Source: Pelagomonas calceolata
Taxonomy: Eukaryota; Sar; Pelagophyceae; Pelagomonadales; Pelagomonadaceae
Direction: 5' to 3'
Assembly: GCA_918797485.1 (NCBI GenBank)
Contig: CAKKNE010000002.1
Location: forward strand, 3,066,501 to 3,130,500
DNA length: 64,000 nucleotides
Under the pieces are notes generated by a model. It worked only from the letters and a program-made list of their open reading frames with translations, ran no database searches and had not been told where the DNA came from. How positions within the stretch are numbered: the stretch's first letter is position 1; the number at the start of each line of letters is the position of its first letter. The translations under genes and the position numbers were made by a program. Positions 25,060 through 34,557 of this stretch are shown piece after piece.

Positions 25060-25489
25060 GGCGTTATGCTGTTTTCGCTGTCTGCCAGTCGGTAAGCGCC
25101 GCGCCTTCGTGTGGGGGCCAAGGGCCTCAGTTATGGGTGTACCGCAGCCTCAGATCAGCACTGGCTTACGCCGCGGCCGCGGATATCCGCGATGAATAGG
25201 GCGGCCGCAAAACAGTGAGAGGCTTTGTGCGGGTGGCTCTCCGAAAAGAAAAGCTCCCAAAGACGCAGCCCCGCCTGCCCCAGCAATCATCCACACCTCT
25301 CGCGACGACTCGAGCCACAGGAACAGACAGAGCACTAGCAAATCGAACAGGTCGAGACGTTTCCCGCGCGGCTGCCCAAGAGCTGCCCCAAGCACCGCGC
25401 CAAGCACCGCGCATTGTGAGGTAGTTGCCCCGACGCAGCGCCCGACACCCGACGCAACGCCCGCGCGACGCGCCGCACGAAACGGAACC
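25060..25489. other. Divergent intergenic stretch without a dyad
   Basis: Between starts at 25059 (minus) and 25490 (plus). GC-rich, with repeats of AAGCACCGCGC near 25390-25415. I see no CTAG dyad here, so that motif is not universal. Confidence 0.4.
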
Positions 25490-26866
25490 ATGGCATCCCC
25501 GACCAAGAAGCCCGTGCTGCTCGACGTGAACGTGAAGAGGGCCATGCCCGCGTCGCCGCCGAAGATCGCCATGAAGCTTGCTGGACGCGCGCCCTCGCCC
25601 CAGAAGACGGCGCAGCAGCTCTTCGAGAAGCTCGAGGCGGCCGAAGCGCGCCGCGACGTCGAGCTCGAGGAGAAGAAGTTTAAAGCGCAAGCGATGGCCA
25701 CCATGAAGGGCACTGTTAAATCCTCGCCGACGAAGGCCGAAATTGACGAGAAGATGAAGCAGGCCCAGCGCAACCACGACTTGCGTATTACGGAGAAAGT
25801 GGAACAAGCGGCCCAGGAGACCATGAAGCTAGAGCAGGCGCGGGAGCGCCGGGAATTGTTGGAAAAAAGGTCGCGGGAGGTCGCGGCGATCCAGTACTCG
25901 GCGAAGGAGACCGATGCCGAGCGTCGCTTGCTTGGTTTGGAGATCCAAAGAGAGACGAAGCGTTTAGTGACGAACAACAAGCGCGAGAAGGTCTATGAAA
26001 GGTTGGCTGAAGATCGGGAGCGCCGGGCGGCTTTATTAGATGAGAAGCTTGAGAGAGCTGCCGAACTAAAAGGCCAGCATGATGATTTGACAAGACTACG
26101 AGCGGCGGCGACGTCGACGTGCCGGGTCGCGGCCGCGCAGACGCGCCGCGACGTCGACGACGCCGAGCGCCGCCTGCACGCGGCAGCCGAGACGGCGAAC
26201 AAGATGGAGGACGCTCAGAGAAGGAGGGAGATCGAGCAGCTCGATAAAGTGGTCCGGGCGGCGTCATTAGGATCCGCCGCGGTCGTGACGGCCGCGCGCA
26301 GACGGCTGCGCGACACGGACCAGCAGATGGAAACCGGCGCGCGCAATTTAGAAATTAAGCTCACCGGTGCTGAATTAGAGAGAAGGCGCAAGCTCGAGGA
26401 CGTCGCGGCCAAAGCTAGAGCCACGGGCACGGCTCGGGTGGAAGCGGCCGCACAGGAACGAAAGTACCGAGAAGATAGGGCCGAGATGGACGCCGAGTAC
26501 CGCCGCAATCAAGCGAGACTCGCCTCGTCTCGAGCGGAGGACGCGAAGATGCTCGTGGCCGGCAAGGCCTCGATGGCCAATGCCGAGAAAATGAGAAGAC
26601 GCCAGGAGAAAGAAAAAATGGAGTCCGATTTCTGCGAGGAGACGCGCGCGAAGCTCGACGCGAAGTTGCAAGATGCGGAGAAGCGCGTCGAGCAGGAGGG
26701 TCTGAGATTGCGCACCAAATATCAAGGCGTCCGCCGCGAGACGCCGCCGCCGTCGGACGGGCCCGGCAACTACTTCGCGGAGCACGGCGTGCTCATCGGG
26801 GGCTGCGTCGCCGGTGGGTTGGCCGCGGTCTTCGCGCTGTCTCGAGTGCTCGCGCGCTTCTCCTAG
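25490..26866 (+). CDS. Long coiled-coil protein with C-terminal membrane anchor
   Basis: A 458-residue ORF from ATG 25490 (CC-ATG-G context). The N-terminus is basic with SPTK/SPQK sites (SSPTKAEIDEK, PSPQKTAQQL) that look like proline-directed kinase targets. Residues 45-405 are almost continuous charged heptad-like helix (RRELLEKRSREVAAIQ, ERLAEDRERRAALLDEKLER, RRRQEKEKMESDF). A single hydrophobic helix (GVLIGGCVAGGLAAVFALSRVL) at about 435-455 is followed by two residues, which makes it tail-anchored. The layout suits an organelle tether or a structural membrane protein; no family is recognised. Confidence 0.75.
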   Translation: MASPTKKPVLLDVNVKRAMPASPPKIAMKLAGRAPSPQKTAQQLFEKLEAAEARRDVELEEKKFKAQAMATMKGTVKSSPTKAEIDEKMKQAQRNHDLRITEKVEQAAQETMKLEQARERRELLEKRSREVAAIQYSAKETDAERRLLGLEIQRETKRLVTNNKREKVYERLAEDRERRAALLDEKLERAAELKGQHDDLTRLRAAATSTCRVAAAQTRRDVDDAERRLHAAAETANKMEDAQRRREIEQLDKVVRAASLGSAAVVTAARRRLRDTDQQMETGARNLEIKLTGAELERRRKLEDVAAKARATGTARVEAAAQERKYREDRAEMDAEYRRNQARLASSRAEDAKMLVAGKASMANAEKMRRRQEKEKMESDFCEETRAKLDAKLQDAEKRVEQEGLRLRTKYQGVRRETPPPSDGPGNYFAEHGVLIGGCVAGGLAAVFALSRVLARFS

Positions 26867-27053
26867 AGGAAACGTGCTCTTTTCCGCGCGCCGGCAGCGG
26901 TGCGCGCAATAACATCCCCCGTTCTGACTAACCACCTACATGAACACTATTACTCCGTACTAGTACGCGCCGCGAAGGGCGCCGCGATGGCGTTCGACGA
27001 GATAACAGCCACCGAGACGCCGTCGACGTGGCCGCGCGAACGGGTTGGCGACG
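26867..27053. other. Convergent intergenic gap
   Basis: A gap of 187 bp between convergent stops. It contains the short palindrome GTACTAGTAC at 26958-26967 but not the full dyad. No ORF supported. Confidence 0.4.
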
Positions 27054-28388
27054 TCACCCGTCCACCTCGACGTGCGCGAAGAGCCCTCTTGTGGATAAAC
27101 AGATCGGCATGTCCGTGCGGCCCCAGTCGTCTTTCAGCATGCCGACCTCGAAGCCGTCCTGCTTCTGCCAGGTACTCGCGCCGTAGGCCGCTAGGGACGT
27201 ACCTGGCGCCCGGAACCGCCCGTTCGTCCGGCCTCTTTTATAGGCCCACTTTTCCTCCAGTGCCCGTACTCGATCAACTAAGACCGCGTTCAGGGACCAG
27301 TTCGAGTCCCAGGCGCTGAAGCATCGCATCGACGACCCGGCATAGGATGCGCAGTCCGCTACTCGATTGTTCTGGAAATCTCGACAATAAAAAGACCACC
27401 AGTTCCGCCGCCTTTCAAAGGTCGTCCGGCCGTTCCACTGGGGCATATTTCTATTGTCCTGGCACCGTCGAAAGGTCCCGCAGCCCTGGTCCTGGATGGA
27501 TCTTAGTCTAACGACAGCGGCGCCCCTTTTTGCCGCGACGACCGCGGCGGCGAGCTCCGACGCGACTTCGTCGAGCGTCGCGCCGGGCGCGACCGCGAAG
27601 TCCTTCTCCAGAAACAACACGTGGGTACTGGTAGAGACGGCGCAGGCCGCGGCGAAGGCCGCGCCGATCGTGAGGACCTCGCGTTTTACTTGTCTGGGCA
27701 TTTGTGGGCCTATCCTTTTTTGGACGTCGGACGGCAGTAGCACCTCGAAGCCGTGTTTTAAACCCAGCGCGACCTCGGACGGTGCCGGGTCGTTGAGCAT
27801 TAAGATGCGCTCGTCTACGAAACTCAACAGGCCGGAGTCGCGCCACGACAGCATGGAGTTCCGGAGCGTCGCAGGGGTTCGATACGATAGAGCGACGAGC
27901 GCCACCGTCGCGTCGTGCACACTTTCATAGGAAGTGCCGCAGTACGAGTTCGTATGATAGGTATGTTTTGACGGTTGCGCGCGCTTCAGAGCGGCCGCAA
28001 AGCCCCCCGTATAATTCCGTCGCGCCACCAAGCCTTCCGCCTCCAAAGAACTACGGGACGCATCCAGCTCCGCTTGCGTCAACTTCTTCCCCGCGAAGTT
28101 CACTCGATCCAGTTCCGCCGGCGTCGGCCTCCTTTTTAGAGTTGCCCACTCGCCGCTCGGGTTCGTCACGACGTATTCACATCCATTAACACGAGAACAC
28201 ACACTTAAACCCTTCTGGCACCGCTTCTGGGAGGGCGCCTCGCACCGGATCTGGCAGGCGCAGGTGTGCTTGCCTTCCGTTTCCGCACAGGGCACGTCGT
28301 AGAGGCTGAGGCCGCGCTGCTCGACTGCTCGTGCTGTGATGTGCTCTTGCGACGTCGTTCGAGTCGCGAGCAGGAGTAGGGCCCACAT
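27054..28388 (-). CDS. Secretory glycosyltransferase-like (GT-A fold) protein
   Basis: ATG 28388 begins a signal peptide (MWALLLLATRTTSQ); the frame is open 5' but has no upstream ATG. The product is 444 residues. A Cys-rich segment follows at 35-75 (CAETEGKHTCACQIRCEAPSQKRC). The main domain begins with VALVALSYRTPATLRNSMLSW and continues DERILMLNDPAPSEVALGLKHGFEVL, then STHVLFLEKDFAV; this is the beta-strand/helix order of nucleotide-sugar GT-A enzymes, with EKD in the place of the DxD metal motif. The C-terminal part is rich in Trp, Cys and Arg (NWWSFYCRDFQNNRVADC). It probably acts in the ER/Golgi lumen on glycans. Donor and acceptor are unknown. Confidence 0.7.
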   Translation of the reverse strand: MWALLLLATRTTSQEHITARAVEQRGLSLYDVPCAETEGKHTCACQIRCEAPSQKRCQKGLSVCSRVNGCEYVVTNPSGEWATLKRRPTPAELDRVNFAGKKLTQAELDASRSSLEAEGLVARRNYTGGFAAALKRAQPSKHTYHTNSYCGTSYESVHDATVALVALSYRTPATLRNSMLSWRDSGLLSFVDERILMLNDPAPSEVALGLKHGFEVLLPSDVQKRIGPQMPRQVKREVLTIGAAFAAACAVSTSTHVLFLEKDFAVAPGATLDEVASELAAAVVAAKRGAAVVRLRSIQDQGCGTFRRCQDNRNMPQWNGRTTFERRRNWWSFYCRDFQNNRVADCASYAGSSMRCFSAWDSNWSLNAVLVDRVRALEEKWAYKRGRTNGRFRAPGTSLAAYGASTWQKQDGFEVGMLKDDWGRTDMPICLSTRGLFAHVEVDG

Positions 28389-28464
28389 GTTTCGACGCGT
28401 TTGGGCAGCCCTGGCTGCCCTGGACAATTCCCACGGCTGCGGCTGCCCGAAGCCCAAGGTCGAA

Positions 28465-28487
28465 ACTAGTATGTCTCACCGCTAGGT
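28465..28487. promoter_or_regulatory. CTAG dyad (promoter motif candidate)
   Basis: A 23-bp copy: ACTAG, TATGTCTCACCG, CTAGGT. It lies between divergent starts at 28388 (minus, 77 bp away) and 28662 (plus, 175 bp away). Confidence 0.5.
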
Positions 28488-28661
28488 GGGCTCACTTCGT
28501 TTTTACGTGCGCGGGTGATTCAAGCCATAGAATATTAGTTTTGAGGTCACCGATATGAGGCCTTGCGCTGACTCGCGCAAAACTCCTGCGGCCCGTCGCT
28601 CATAGCGACAATTTTCAGTGGCTCTGTAAAACTCTTATTCGCGAGATTCGCGAGACGATAA

Positions 28662-29192
28662 ATGGGCTTCGTCCGTCCCGATTTGGCGCCGAACGGGACC
28701 AAATGGTCAGCCGACGGCGGCCACTCCGGTGGCCAGGCTTATAAGACAGTTGGTTTCTGGGTCGGCATCATGTGCGGGCTCGGTTTCATCGGTCTGGCTG
28801 TATACTGGCTCTACCTGAAACGCCACTACGAGCGCGTCGTCGCAGAGCGCCCGCGCGCCCGAGCGACGGTGGCCCGCGTCGCGCAGAAGCTGGAGGAAGT
28901 GCCCACCGAGGTGCGAACATCCGCGAAGGGCGAGTGTTCGATCTGCCTCTCGCGCCGGGCTGAATTCGGCGCTGCGGCCGCGGCGCGGCCGGTCGTCGTC
29001 CTGCCGTGCAAACACGCCTTCCATGCGAAATGCCTCGAGAACTGGTTCGCGACGAGTCTGGCGCGCCTGTCGGACGCGGACGATCTCACGTGCCCGCTGT
29101 GCCGTCAGGCCGTCCCCGCGGCGCCGCGACGGCGCCTTGACGGCGAGGAGCACAAGGACGCGACGGGCGACGTCGAATTACGTGGCGTGTAG
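28662..29192 (+). CDS. Membrane-anchored RING-H2 E3 ubiquitin ligase
   Basis: A 176-residue ORF from ATG 28662. One membrane helix (VGFWVGIMCGLGFIGLAVYWLYL) lies at about residues 30-52, followed by a basic helical linker. The RING-H2 finger spans about residues 90-148: CSICL, then VLPCKHAFHAKCLENWF, then CPLCR. The eight zinc ligands are all visible in C-H-H order, with a longer loop before the last pair. Proteins with this layout (short lumenal end, one TM, cytosolic RING-H2, like the ATL/RNF family) are E3 ligases at endomembranes. The substrate is unknown. Confidence 0.88.
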   Translation: MGFVRPDLAPNGTKWSADGGHSGGQAYKTVGFWVGIMCGLGFIGLAVYWLYLKRHYERVVAERPRARATVARVAQKLEEVPTEVRTSAKGECSICLSRRAEFGAAAAARPVVVLPCKHAFHAKCLENWFATSLARLSDADDLTCPLCRQAVPAAPRRRLDGEEHKDATGDVELRGV

Positions 29193-29285
29193 TTGTATTG
29201 TCCGAGTCGCGTTCGGACAGCTGTCGAAATGTGCATAGCTCCTTTGCTGTATCTAAGAAATGTCTAGCTGTCTCACAAAAGACTC

Positions 29286-30608
29286 TTACGTCACCTCCCG
29301 CGTCGCCGGGTCCGCGAAGGCCGACTTGGCGGCACTCCGCTTCGCGAGCTCGAACGTCGAGACGGCGTGGTGGAGCTTCTTCTTCGGCCGCGTCCGGCGC
29401 TTCAGCGTCGTCTTCTGGGCCGACGTGAGCGGTGCATCCGCGCGGTGCACCTGAGGCGACCCGAGGAGCTCCCGCACCAAATCCGTCCGCGGCGATGCGC
29501 GCGACGCGATCGCCGGCCGCAGCACGACGTTGGGGTCGAGCTTCGGCTTGACCGGGCTCGCGCGCCGCGCGACCGGCGCGGCGACCGGCGTCGCGGCGGC
29601 ACGGACCGGCGACGCGACCGGCGACGCGACGACCGGGCTCGCCGGCGCGGCGGCCAGGGGTTTCCCGGGCGGCGCGAGCACGCGGAAGCCACTCTTCTGA
29701 GGCGAGGGCGACGCGAGGAAGGGTTTTGGCTTGGAAGGAGGCGACTGCGCGGCGCGGCTCCGCAGCTTGGCCAGCGCCGCCTCTTCCGGATCTTGTTCCT
29801 TCTTCTGCGGTCGTAGCCGCCCATTGAGCGCGCCGCGGCCGCCGTGCGTCAGCGACGACGCCTCGGAGGACTGCGTCGCGCCTTGCCGTAAGGCTCGCAG
29901 CTCCGCCCAGCACGGGTGCGAAGGCGAGTGAATTGATCCTGCGTTCGCCTTGATGGAGTAGGCCGTCAACTCCGTCTCCTGCCGGATGAATTCATCCAAA
30001 GCGGCCTCCTCCGTGTTTTCGACGACGTCTCCATCAGACTCATTTAGTTTGTTATCATCCAACACTTCTAGAGTTGGTAAGGCCATGGCTATTGAATCGC
30101 GGTAGTCTTTTGTCGAGGCGATGGGGCATCCTAACAATGTCAAACAAGACAGCTTGTCGCACGTGCTCAACGCGTCTAATTGAGCTACATCTCCTATTCG
30201 ATTCGATTCCAGATCCAGGACCATCAAGTTCTCCTGAAACGCCAAAGCCGTGCAGTCCTCGACGTCGTTGAACGAGAGGTAGAGCTCCTCCAGCGCGGGC
30301 AGAGCCGCGACGCCATCAAAATCAGACACACCGCATCGCGCCGCGTGCAGCACCCTCAGATTCAGCAAGTCACAACCTAAATCACGGAAGGAACAAAGCT
30401 TCGACTGGCGGAACCGTAGTCTTTCGAGCCTGGGCAGCTGTTCGCCGAGCTCGTGCGTCGCTTCGCGTCCCGTGTCCAGGTTCACCAGCGTGACCTCGTC
30501 CACGTCCTTCAACGCATCCCTAGAAGTGTCCTTGAGCTGGGGACAAAAGGCCCGCACGTCGAAGACGACGCCCGCGTCCACAAACTCCTCTGTTGGTGAG
30601 CCCCTCAT
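29286..30608 (-). CDS. Leucine-rich-repeat protein, LRRC56-like
   Basis: I chose ATG 30608 (MRGSPTEEFVDAG); the frame is open 5' without an ATG. The product is 440 residues. Residues 40-200 carry SDS22-type LRRs: LPRLERLRFRQSKLCSFRDLG, LLNLRVLHAARCGVSDFDGV, ALPALEELYLSFNDVEDCTAL, NLMVLDLESNRIGDVAQLDAL, KLSCLTLLGCPIA. This order and the sequence ELYLSFNxVxDC with LDLESNxIxD fits LRRC56, a protein linked to intraflagellar transport and dynein-arm assembly. The C-terminal 200 residues are Pro/Ala/Lys-rich with repeated SPV units (VASPVASPVRAAATPVAAPV). If the assignment holds, it is a cilium-related gene. Confidence 0.75.
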   Translation of the reverse strand: MRGSPTEEFVDAGVVFDVRAFCPQLKDTSRDALKDVDEVTLVNLDTGREATHELGEQLPRLERLRFRQSKLCSFRDLGCDLLNLRVLHAARCGVSDFDGVAALPALEELYLSFNDVEDCTALAFQENLMVLDLESNRIGDVAQLDALSTCDKLSCLTLLGCPIASTKDYRDSIAMALPTLEVLDDNKLNESDGDVVENTEEAALDEFIRQETELTAYSIKANAGSIHSPSHPCWAELRALRQGATQSSEASSLTHGGRGALNGRLRPQKKEQDPEEAALAKLRSRAAQSPPSKPKPFLASPSPQKSGFRVLAPPGKPLAAAPASPVVASPVASPVRAAATPVAAPVARRASPVKPKLDPNVVLRPAIASRASPRTDLVRELLGSPQVHRADAPLTSAQKTTLKRRTRPKKKLHHAVSTFELAKRSAAKSAFADPATREVT

Positions 30609-30983
30609 ATTGCTGCCCAAGCACGGCGCGTCGACGCGCCTGCCGTCGTGGGTCCGCGCGGGGGACCACAGCGGTGGTGCTCAGGGCTGCCCCGGTCCCA
30701 ATTGCGGGCTGCCCTCCGCGCACGGCCGGCCTTTGCCAAACCCTCGGCGTTCAGCTGGGTGAAAGGTGCAGACCCCCCTACCCGCCCGCCGGGAGCGCTC
30801 GCGGGGCCCGTACTCCGTAGCGCACCCGGCGAGACGTGCCTCGACGCCTAAAGCCCGGGTCCGACGCCTCCCTGCCACGAGCCACGACACAACGCTGGGG
30901 CTCTCACAACAGCCCGTCGCGCAGCCCCGCAAGTCCACGGGGCAGCCCGAAACCGACGTTGCGCTGCGCGACACGCGACAAGG
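30609..30983. other. Divergent intergenic stretch without a dyad
   Basis: Between starts at 30608 (minus) and 30984 (plus). GC-rich, no CTAG dyad. CAACGCTGGGGC and GACCCCCCTACCCGCC patches only. Confidence 0.4.
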
Positions 30984-31502
30984 ATGGACTTCGACGCGCC
31001 CTGGCAGCACGCGCTCGGCCCCGGCGGCCACTACTACACTCCTTTTCAGGAGAGCGTCTCGGCGTCCTGCTTCCGCAACACGGCCGTGCCCACGAAGCGC
31101 CACGTCCAGCAACATGTGACGGAGGTGCCCGTGCCCGTGCTGTACCCGTCGTTCTGCGAGGGGAAGCAGCAGTCGTCGACTGAAGTGCGGCCGCGGCCGA
31201 GCGGCGTCCCGCGCGACGGCGCCCTCTGCTGGCCCCACGACGACGGCACGTTCCTGGGGCACCACGGCCGATTCGGAACCACTGAAAGTGGCGCGGGCGC
31301 GGCGCTGGACAAGCTGGTCCCTTTCGCGACGAAGGCGGCCGAGCGCTGGACGGCCCTCGCGGAGGGCGGGAATGCTGCCAGAGCGGCATTACCACCGAGC
31401 GAGCGCGGGGCCAAGGCGCTCCCCTACGACCCCGCGAGCGACTACGACGCCTGGCGGCGGGATCACCTGTCCGATGCGGGGCTCTCGCTGCTGAGCGCGT
31501 GA
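30984..31502 (+). CDS. Hypothetical protein, 172 residues
   Basis: An ORF from ATG 30984 (A-at-minus-3 type context AAGGATGG). Pro/His-rich with several aromatic short motifs (GGHYYTPFQESVSASCF, RHVQQHVTEVPVPVLYPSF, LCWPHDDGTFLGHHGRFG) and a C-terminal helix ending in SDYDAWRRDHLSDAGLSLL. No membrane segment, signal or known domain. It is divergent from the LRRC56-like gene, so a shared function is possible, but that is only context. Confidence 0.55.
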   Translation: MDFDAPWQHALGPGGHYYTPFQESVSASCFRNTAVPTKRHVQQHVTEVPVPVLYPSFCEGKQQSSTEVRPRPSGVPRDGALCWPHDDGTFLGHHGRFGTTESGAGAALDKLVPFATKAAERWTALAEGGNAARAALPPSERGAKALPYDPASDYDAWRRDHLSDAGLSLLSA

Positions 31503-31590
31503 CGTGTCCTATCTCGCGCGGCCTTTTCGAAGGGGGTGTTGTTACCTAAGTATGGGCTTGCCGCGATGTTTCCTCCGAATAGATCACTGC

Positions 31591-31614
31591 GCTAGTGTGT
31601 GTCGACACGCTAGG
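31591..31614. promoter_or_regulatory. CTAG dyad (promoter motif candidate)
   Basis: A 24-bp copy with extra self-complementarity: GCTAGTGTGTGTCGACACGC then TAGG. It lies 205 bp upstream of the start at 31819. Confidence 0.55.
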
Positions 31615-31818
31615 CTCCTGGTTCGGGCGTGGTGCGTATAACTCGGCGTAGCTGTCGTTACACTTGCCATTGGAATTGCACAATCAGAGCATTACCTGTC
31701 GCGCACCAGCAAGACAATAAATTTTTGAACCAATTGGCTTGACAACAGCTCTCAGAGCCTGTGTCAGCCTGCACCTTTGAGACCAGCTGAGTGACGCCTC
31801 TTGCCCGCTCTACTCGTG

Positions 31819-32619
31819 ATGATGCCTCTCAGCGTAGTTGCCGCCCTGCTGGGCGCGTCCTGCAGCGCATTTGCACCGAAACCGCTGCGCGGCACGCCAC
31901 GCCGCAACGCGAAACGCCAGTCGTTGCAAATGAATGTCATCACCGACCGGCCCGCAAGAGCCGCCCTCGCCGCCGCCTACGTCGGCTTCGCGGGCGCCAT
32001 CGCGACGTTTCCCGGCGAGTTCAACAACCCGGCCGACATCCAGCTCATCCAGGATGCATTGAACGACCCGACGTCCATGAATCCCGTGTTCTTCTTCGTT
32101 TTTAATTCCCTAGGACTGATCCCGGCGGTGAACGCGGCCGTGCTGCTGCCCGGCGCGAAGGACCAGCGGCCCCTCCCCGCGGCGCCGTTCGTCGCCTCCA
32201 GTTTCTTCGCTGGCTACGGTGGCGTCGGGCCGTATATGATTCTGCGCGAGCCGCGCTTCGGACCTATCAAACGATCGGAGCTGGGCTTCTTCCCCCGCGT
32301 CGTGACCGAGTCGAAGCTGTTCGGCGCGGGTTTGGTTGCGGGCGCCGTCGGCCTCTACGGCGGGCTGCTCACGCAGCTCTCGGGCGGTGCACTTTCAGAT
32401 TATATCGATCTGGCGGCGTCGTCGAAGCTCGTGTCCGTGAGCAGCGTCGACTTCCTCATCCTGTCGCTCTTCGCCTTCGAGCCGATCAAGGAGGACATGA
32501 GCCGGAGGGGCTGGTGGGGCTGCTATGGCGAGAACAATGTGGGGCGCCTCGCGGCCTTCTGCTTCCCGGTGCTCGGGCCCGCGGCTTACGTGTTGTTGAG
32601 ACCAGCGCTCAAAGACTAA
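31819..32619 (+). CDS. Plastid-targeted multi-helix membrane protein
   Basis: ATG 31819 begins a hydrophobic signal (MMPLSVVAALLGASCSAFAP) ending in the SAF-AP cleavage junction typical of bipartite plastid presequences in stramenopiles, followed by a basic Thr/Arg/Ser-rich transit stretch. The mature protein (residues 45-267) has about four to five hydrophobic segments: AALAAAYVGFAGAIATFPG, NPVFFFVFNSLGLIPAVNAAVLL, PFVASSFFAGYGGVGPYMILREP, FGAGLVAGAVGLYGGLL and a C-terminal FPVLGPAAYVLL. FFAGYGGVGPYMILREPR recalls a membrane protein shared by cyanobacteria and plastids, but I cannot name the family with confidence. The stop is 15 bp from the convergent gene end. Confidence 0.75.
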   Translation: MMPLSVVAALLGASCSAFAPKPLRGTPRRNAKRQSLQMNVITDRPARAALAAAYVGFAGAIATFPGEFNNPADIQLIQDALNDPTSMNPVFFFVFNSLGLIPAVNAAVLLPGAKDQRPLPAAPFVASSFFAGYGGVGPYMILREPRFGPIKRSELGFFPRVVTESKLFGAGLVAGAVGLYGGLLTQLSGGALSDYIDLAASSKLVSVSSVDFLILSLFAFEPIKEDMSRRGWWGCYGENNVGRLAAFCFPVLGPAAYVLLRPALKD

Positions 32620-32634
32620 GCACAACAATAAAAC

Positions 32635-34557
32635 TTAGAAAACTTCGAGCTCGCGCCCATGGTACCCGAATTGCGCCTTGTGCGTATCGTAGAGGCGCGT
32701 CAGCGCGGTCACGTAGGCGCCATGAAATTTCTCCACGTCGCTGCGCGTTGGGTTTGCGATTTTAGGCAAGTGAACGGGCTCCGCCACCACCGTATGCAGC
32801 GCGACGTCGTCGCGCGGCAGCAGCGGGCACCACCAGCGCGGGCCCCAGAAGACCGGTATGATGAACCCGAAGCGCGACAGCGTAAACTCACATATCGAAC
32901 GGTAGAGCGGCGCCCGCAAGTTCGTGTAGAGGTCGCTCTCGCCAAAGGTGAACGCCGGCAACAAACAAACGCCGTACTGCAGCGCGTACTTCACGAAGCC
33001 CGGCCTCGTATAAATTCTATCTCTACCTTTTTCGTACAAGGCCACTTCATGCATGCCACCTGGCAGTATCCCAAAGTCTATGCCCCGGTTCATCAGGTCG
33101 CACATGCGTCGCTTCGTGGCGGGCGTCGCACATCCAAAACCCAACAAAATCTGGCGTAATAATGGAATACGGAACAGCACTGGCGCCATCACGCCGTCGC
33201 ACGTCGCCCTTCTCTCTGATGGTACACCCTCAACAAGCTCGCGCGGCGCGTACCGCATATCGTCGCACGTCTTGAACCGCACGGCGCCGTTCAACGAAAA
33301 TCCGAACCCAATGGACGTGCCGTGCGGGTGCATGCACCACAGCGTCGACGCCGGGCCGCGCATGGCTTCGAGGCCGTCTCTCGTAACGTGGAGCCAGACC
33401 TCCGGGAACCAGCCCGCTGCTTTCAGGTAGGCCGCGCACAGTTTCGGGGAATGCGCACCGGTCGTGAGCGTGATCGCGACGAACGTGGCTAGCATTGTGG
33501 CGAGCGTCGCGTGGCCGCGCCAGAGGGCGATGAAGGCGGCCACGGGTAGACATGGGCCCAGAACCATGCAGCCCAGGATCGCGACGATGGACAGGGCGCC
33601 TCTTATCTTTCCCGCGTCGGGCTCGAGCCGGTGAGAGATCAGCTGCGAGGCGGGCACGCGGAGGTCCGCTATCAATGCGACGTGGTCCGACGGGTAGTTC
33701 CAGCCCGGCAGCCGCGCCTCCACTATTTCATCGTCCTCCGGCGGCAACAAGACCGCGTCCACGCCAACCTCCGGTGAGCAGAGGACGTAGTCGATGCAGT
33801 GGCGCGCCTCGGACGTCCCACGTTTTTTCCACGTCGTCCAGGCGGGCTCGGCGCCGAGCGCCGTCCTGTAGGCGGACCGCAGCGCGCTGGTCGTGGCGGG
33901 GTAGGCTTGGGCCGCGTAGGCAGCGTCGTGCGGCGCCGCGTTCATGTCCAGACAAATAACGCACGGGAGGCCCATCGTGTCCAGGCGTTCCATGAGCTCG
34001 CACACTTGCTTCTTGCGTTGTGCTTCGCCCTCGGCAGTTTTTCTCGCGACGAGGTGCGTGCACGCCACAATAAAGGAGGAGGAACCCGGCACGCGCACCG
34101 TCGCGAGGAGCGCGACCTGGTTCGACGCCGCGTAGTGCATCGTCTCCACACAGACCACGGACACGGTCGCCTCGCGGCAGAACAGGGCGCAGCCGTCCTC
34201 GAGGCCGCTGCCGGGTGCTGTTTTCAAACAAGGGCTCTTGGGCTTCTTCAGGAAGAACCCGCGGTAGCCCCGCTTCGATAACTGCGGCATGAACCAGTCA
34301 TCGAAGTGGTCGACCTCCTCCAGACAAATCACGTCCGGCTCGGGCCCGTGGCGGAAGAGCTCCTCGATCAGCCGTTCGCGCCGCGCCTCCCACTTTAAAG
34401 AATCCTTCGGCGCGCTATCGAAGCCGCCGAGCTTCGTGTCGCGGCCCGAGAGGCCGTCCGCGAGGACGTTGAATTGCACGACGCGCAGGTCCACTCCTTC
34501 TTTTTTTTTCGAGCTCTCGGCCCACCGCCTGCGGTACAGAGGTGCGCTGTTGGCCAT
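32635..34557 (-). CDS. EEP-domain (nocturnin-like) - DGAT2 acyltransferase fusion
   Basis: A 640-residue ORF from ATG 34557, with no stop or intron-like break. Residues 20-302 are an endonuclease/exonuclease/phosphatase domain of the CCR4/nocturnin type: VVQFNVLADGL, catalytic Glu in VICLEEVD (80-82), CTHL (166-169), DMNA (204-207), IDYVL (255-259) and SDH (290-292). Residues 320-365 are two hydrophobic helices. Residues 385-640 are a DGAT2/MOGAT-type acyltransferase: HPHG at 410-413, ILPGGMHE, RPGFVKYALQYG, TFGESDLY. DGAT2 makes triacylglycerol from diacylglycerol and acyl-CoA at the ER. Nocturnin-type EEP enzymes hydrolyse phosphates, including that of NADPH. Both active sites look intact, so I infer a bifunctional ER enzyme. 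Confidence 0.88.
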   Translation of the reverse strand: MANSAPLYRRRWAESSKKKEGVDLRVVQFNVLADGLSGRDTKLGGFDSAPKDSLKWEARRERLIEELFRHGPEPDVICLEEVDHFDDWFMPQLSKRGYRGFFLKKPKSPCLKTAPGSGLEDGCALFCREATVSVVCVETMHYAASNQVALLATVRVPGSSSFIVACTHLVARKTAEGEAQRKKQVCELMERLDTMGLPCVICLDMNAAPHDAAYAAQAYPATTSALRSAYRTALGAEPAWTTWKKRGTSEARHCIDYVLCSPEVGVDAVLLPPEDDEIVEARLPGWNYPSDHVALIADLRVPASQLISHRLEPDAGKIRGALSIVAILGCMVLGPCLPVAAFIALWRGHATLATMLATFVAITLTTGAHSPKLCAAYLKAAGWFPEVWLHVTRDGLEAMRGPASTLWCMHPHGTSIGFGFSLNGAVRFKTCDDMRYAPRELVEGVPSERRATCDGVMAPVLFRIPLLRQILLGFGCATPATKRRMCDLMNRGIDFGILPGGMHEVALYEKGRDRIYTRPGFVKYALQYGVCLLPAFTFGESDLYTNLRAPLYRSICEFTLSRFGFIIPVFWGPRWWCPLLPRDDVALHTVVAEPVHLPKIANPTRSDVEKFHGAYVTALTRLYDTHKAQFGYHGRELEVF

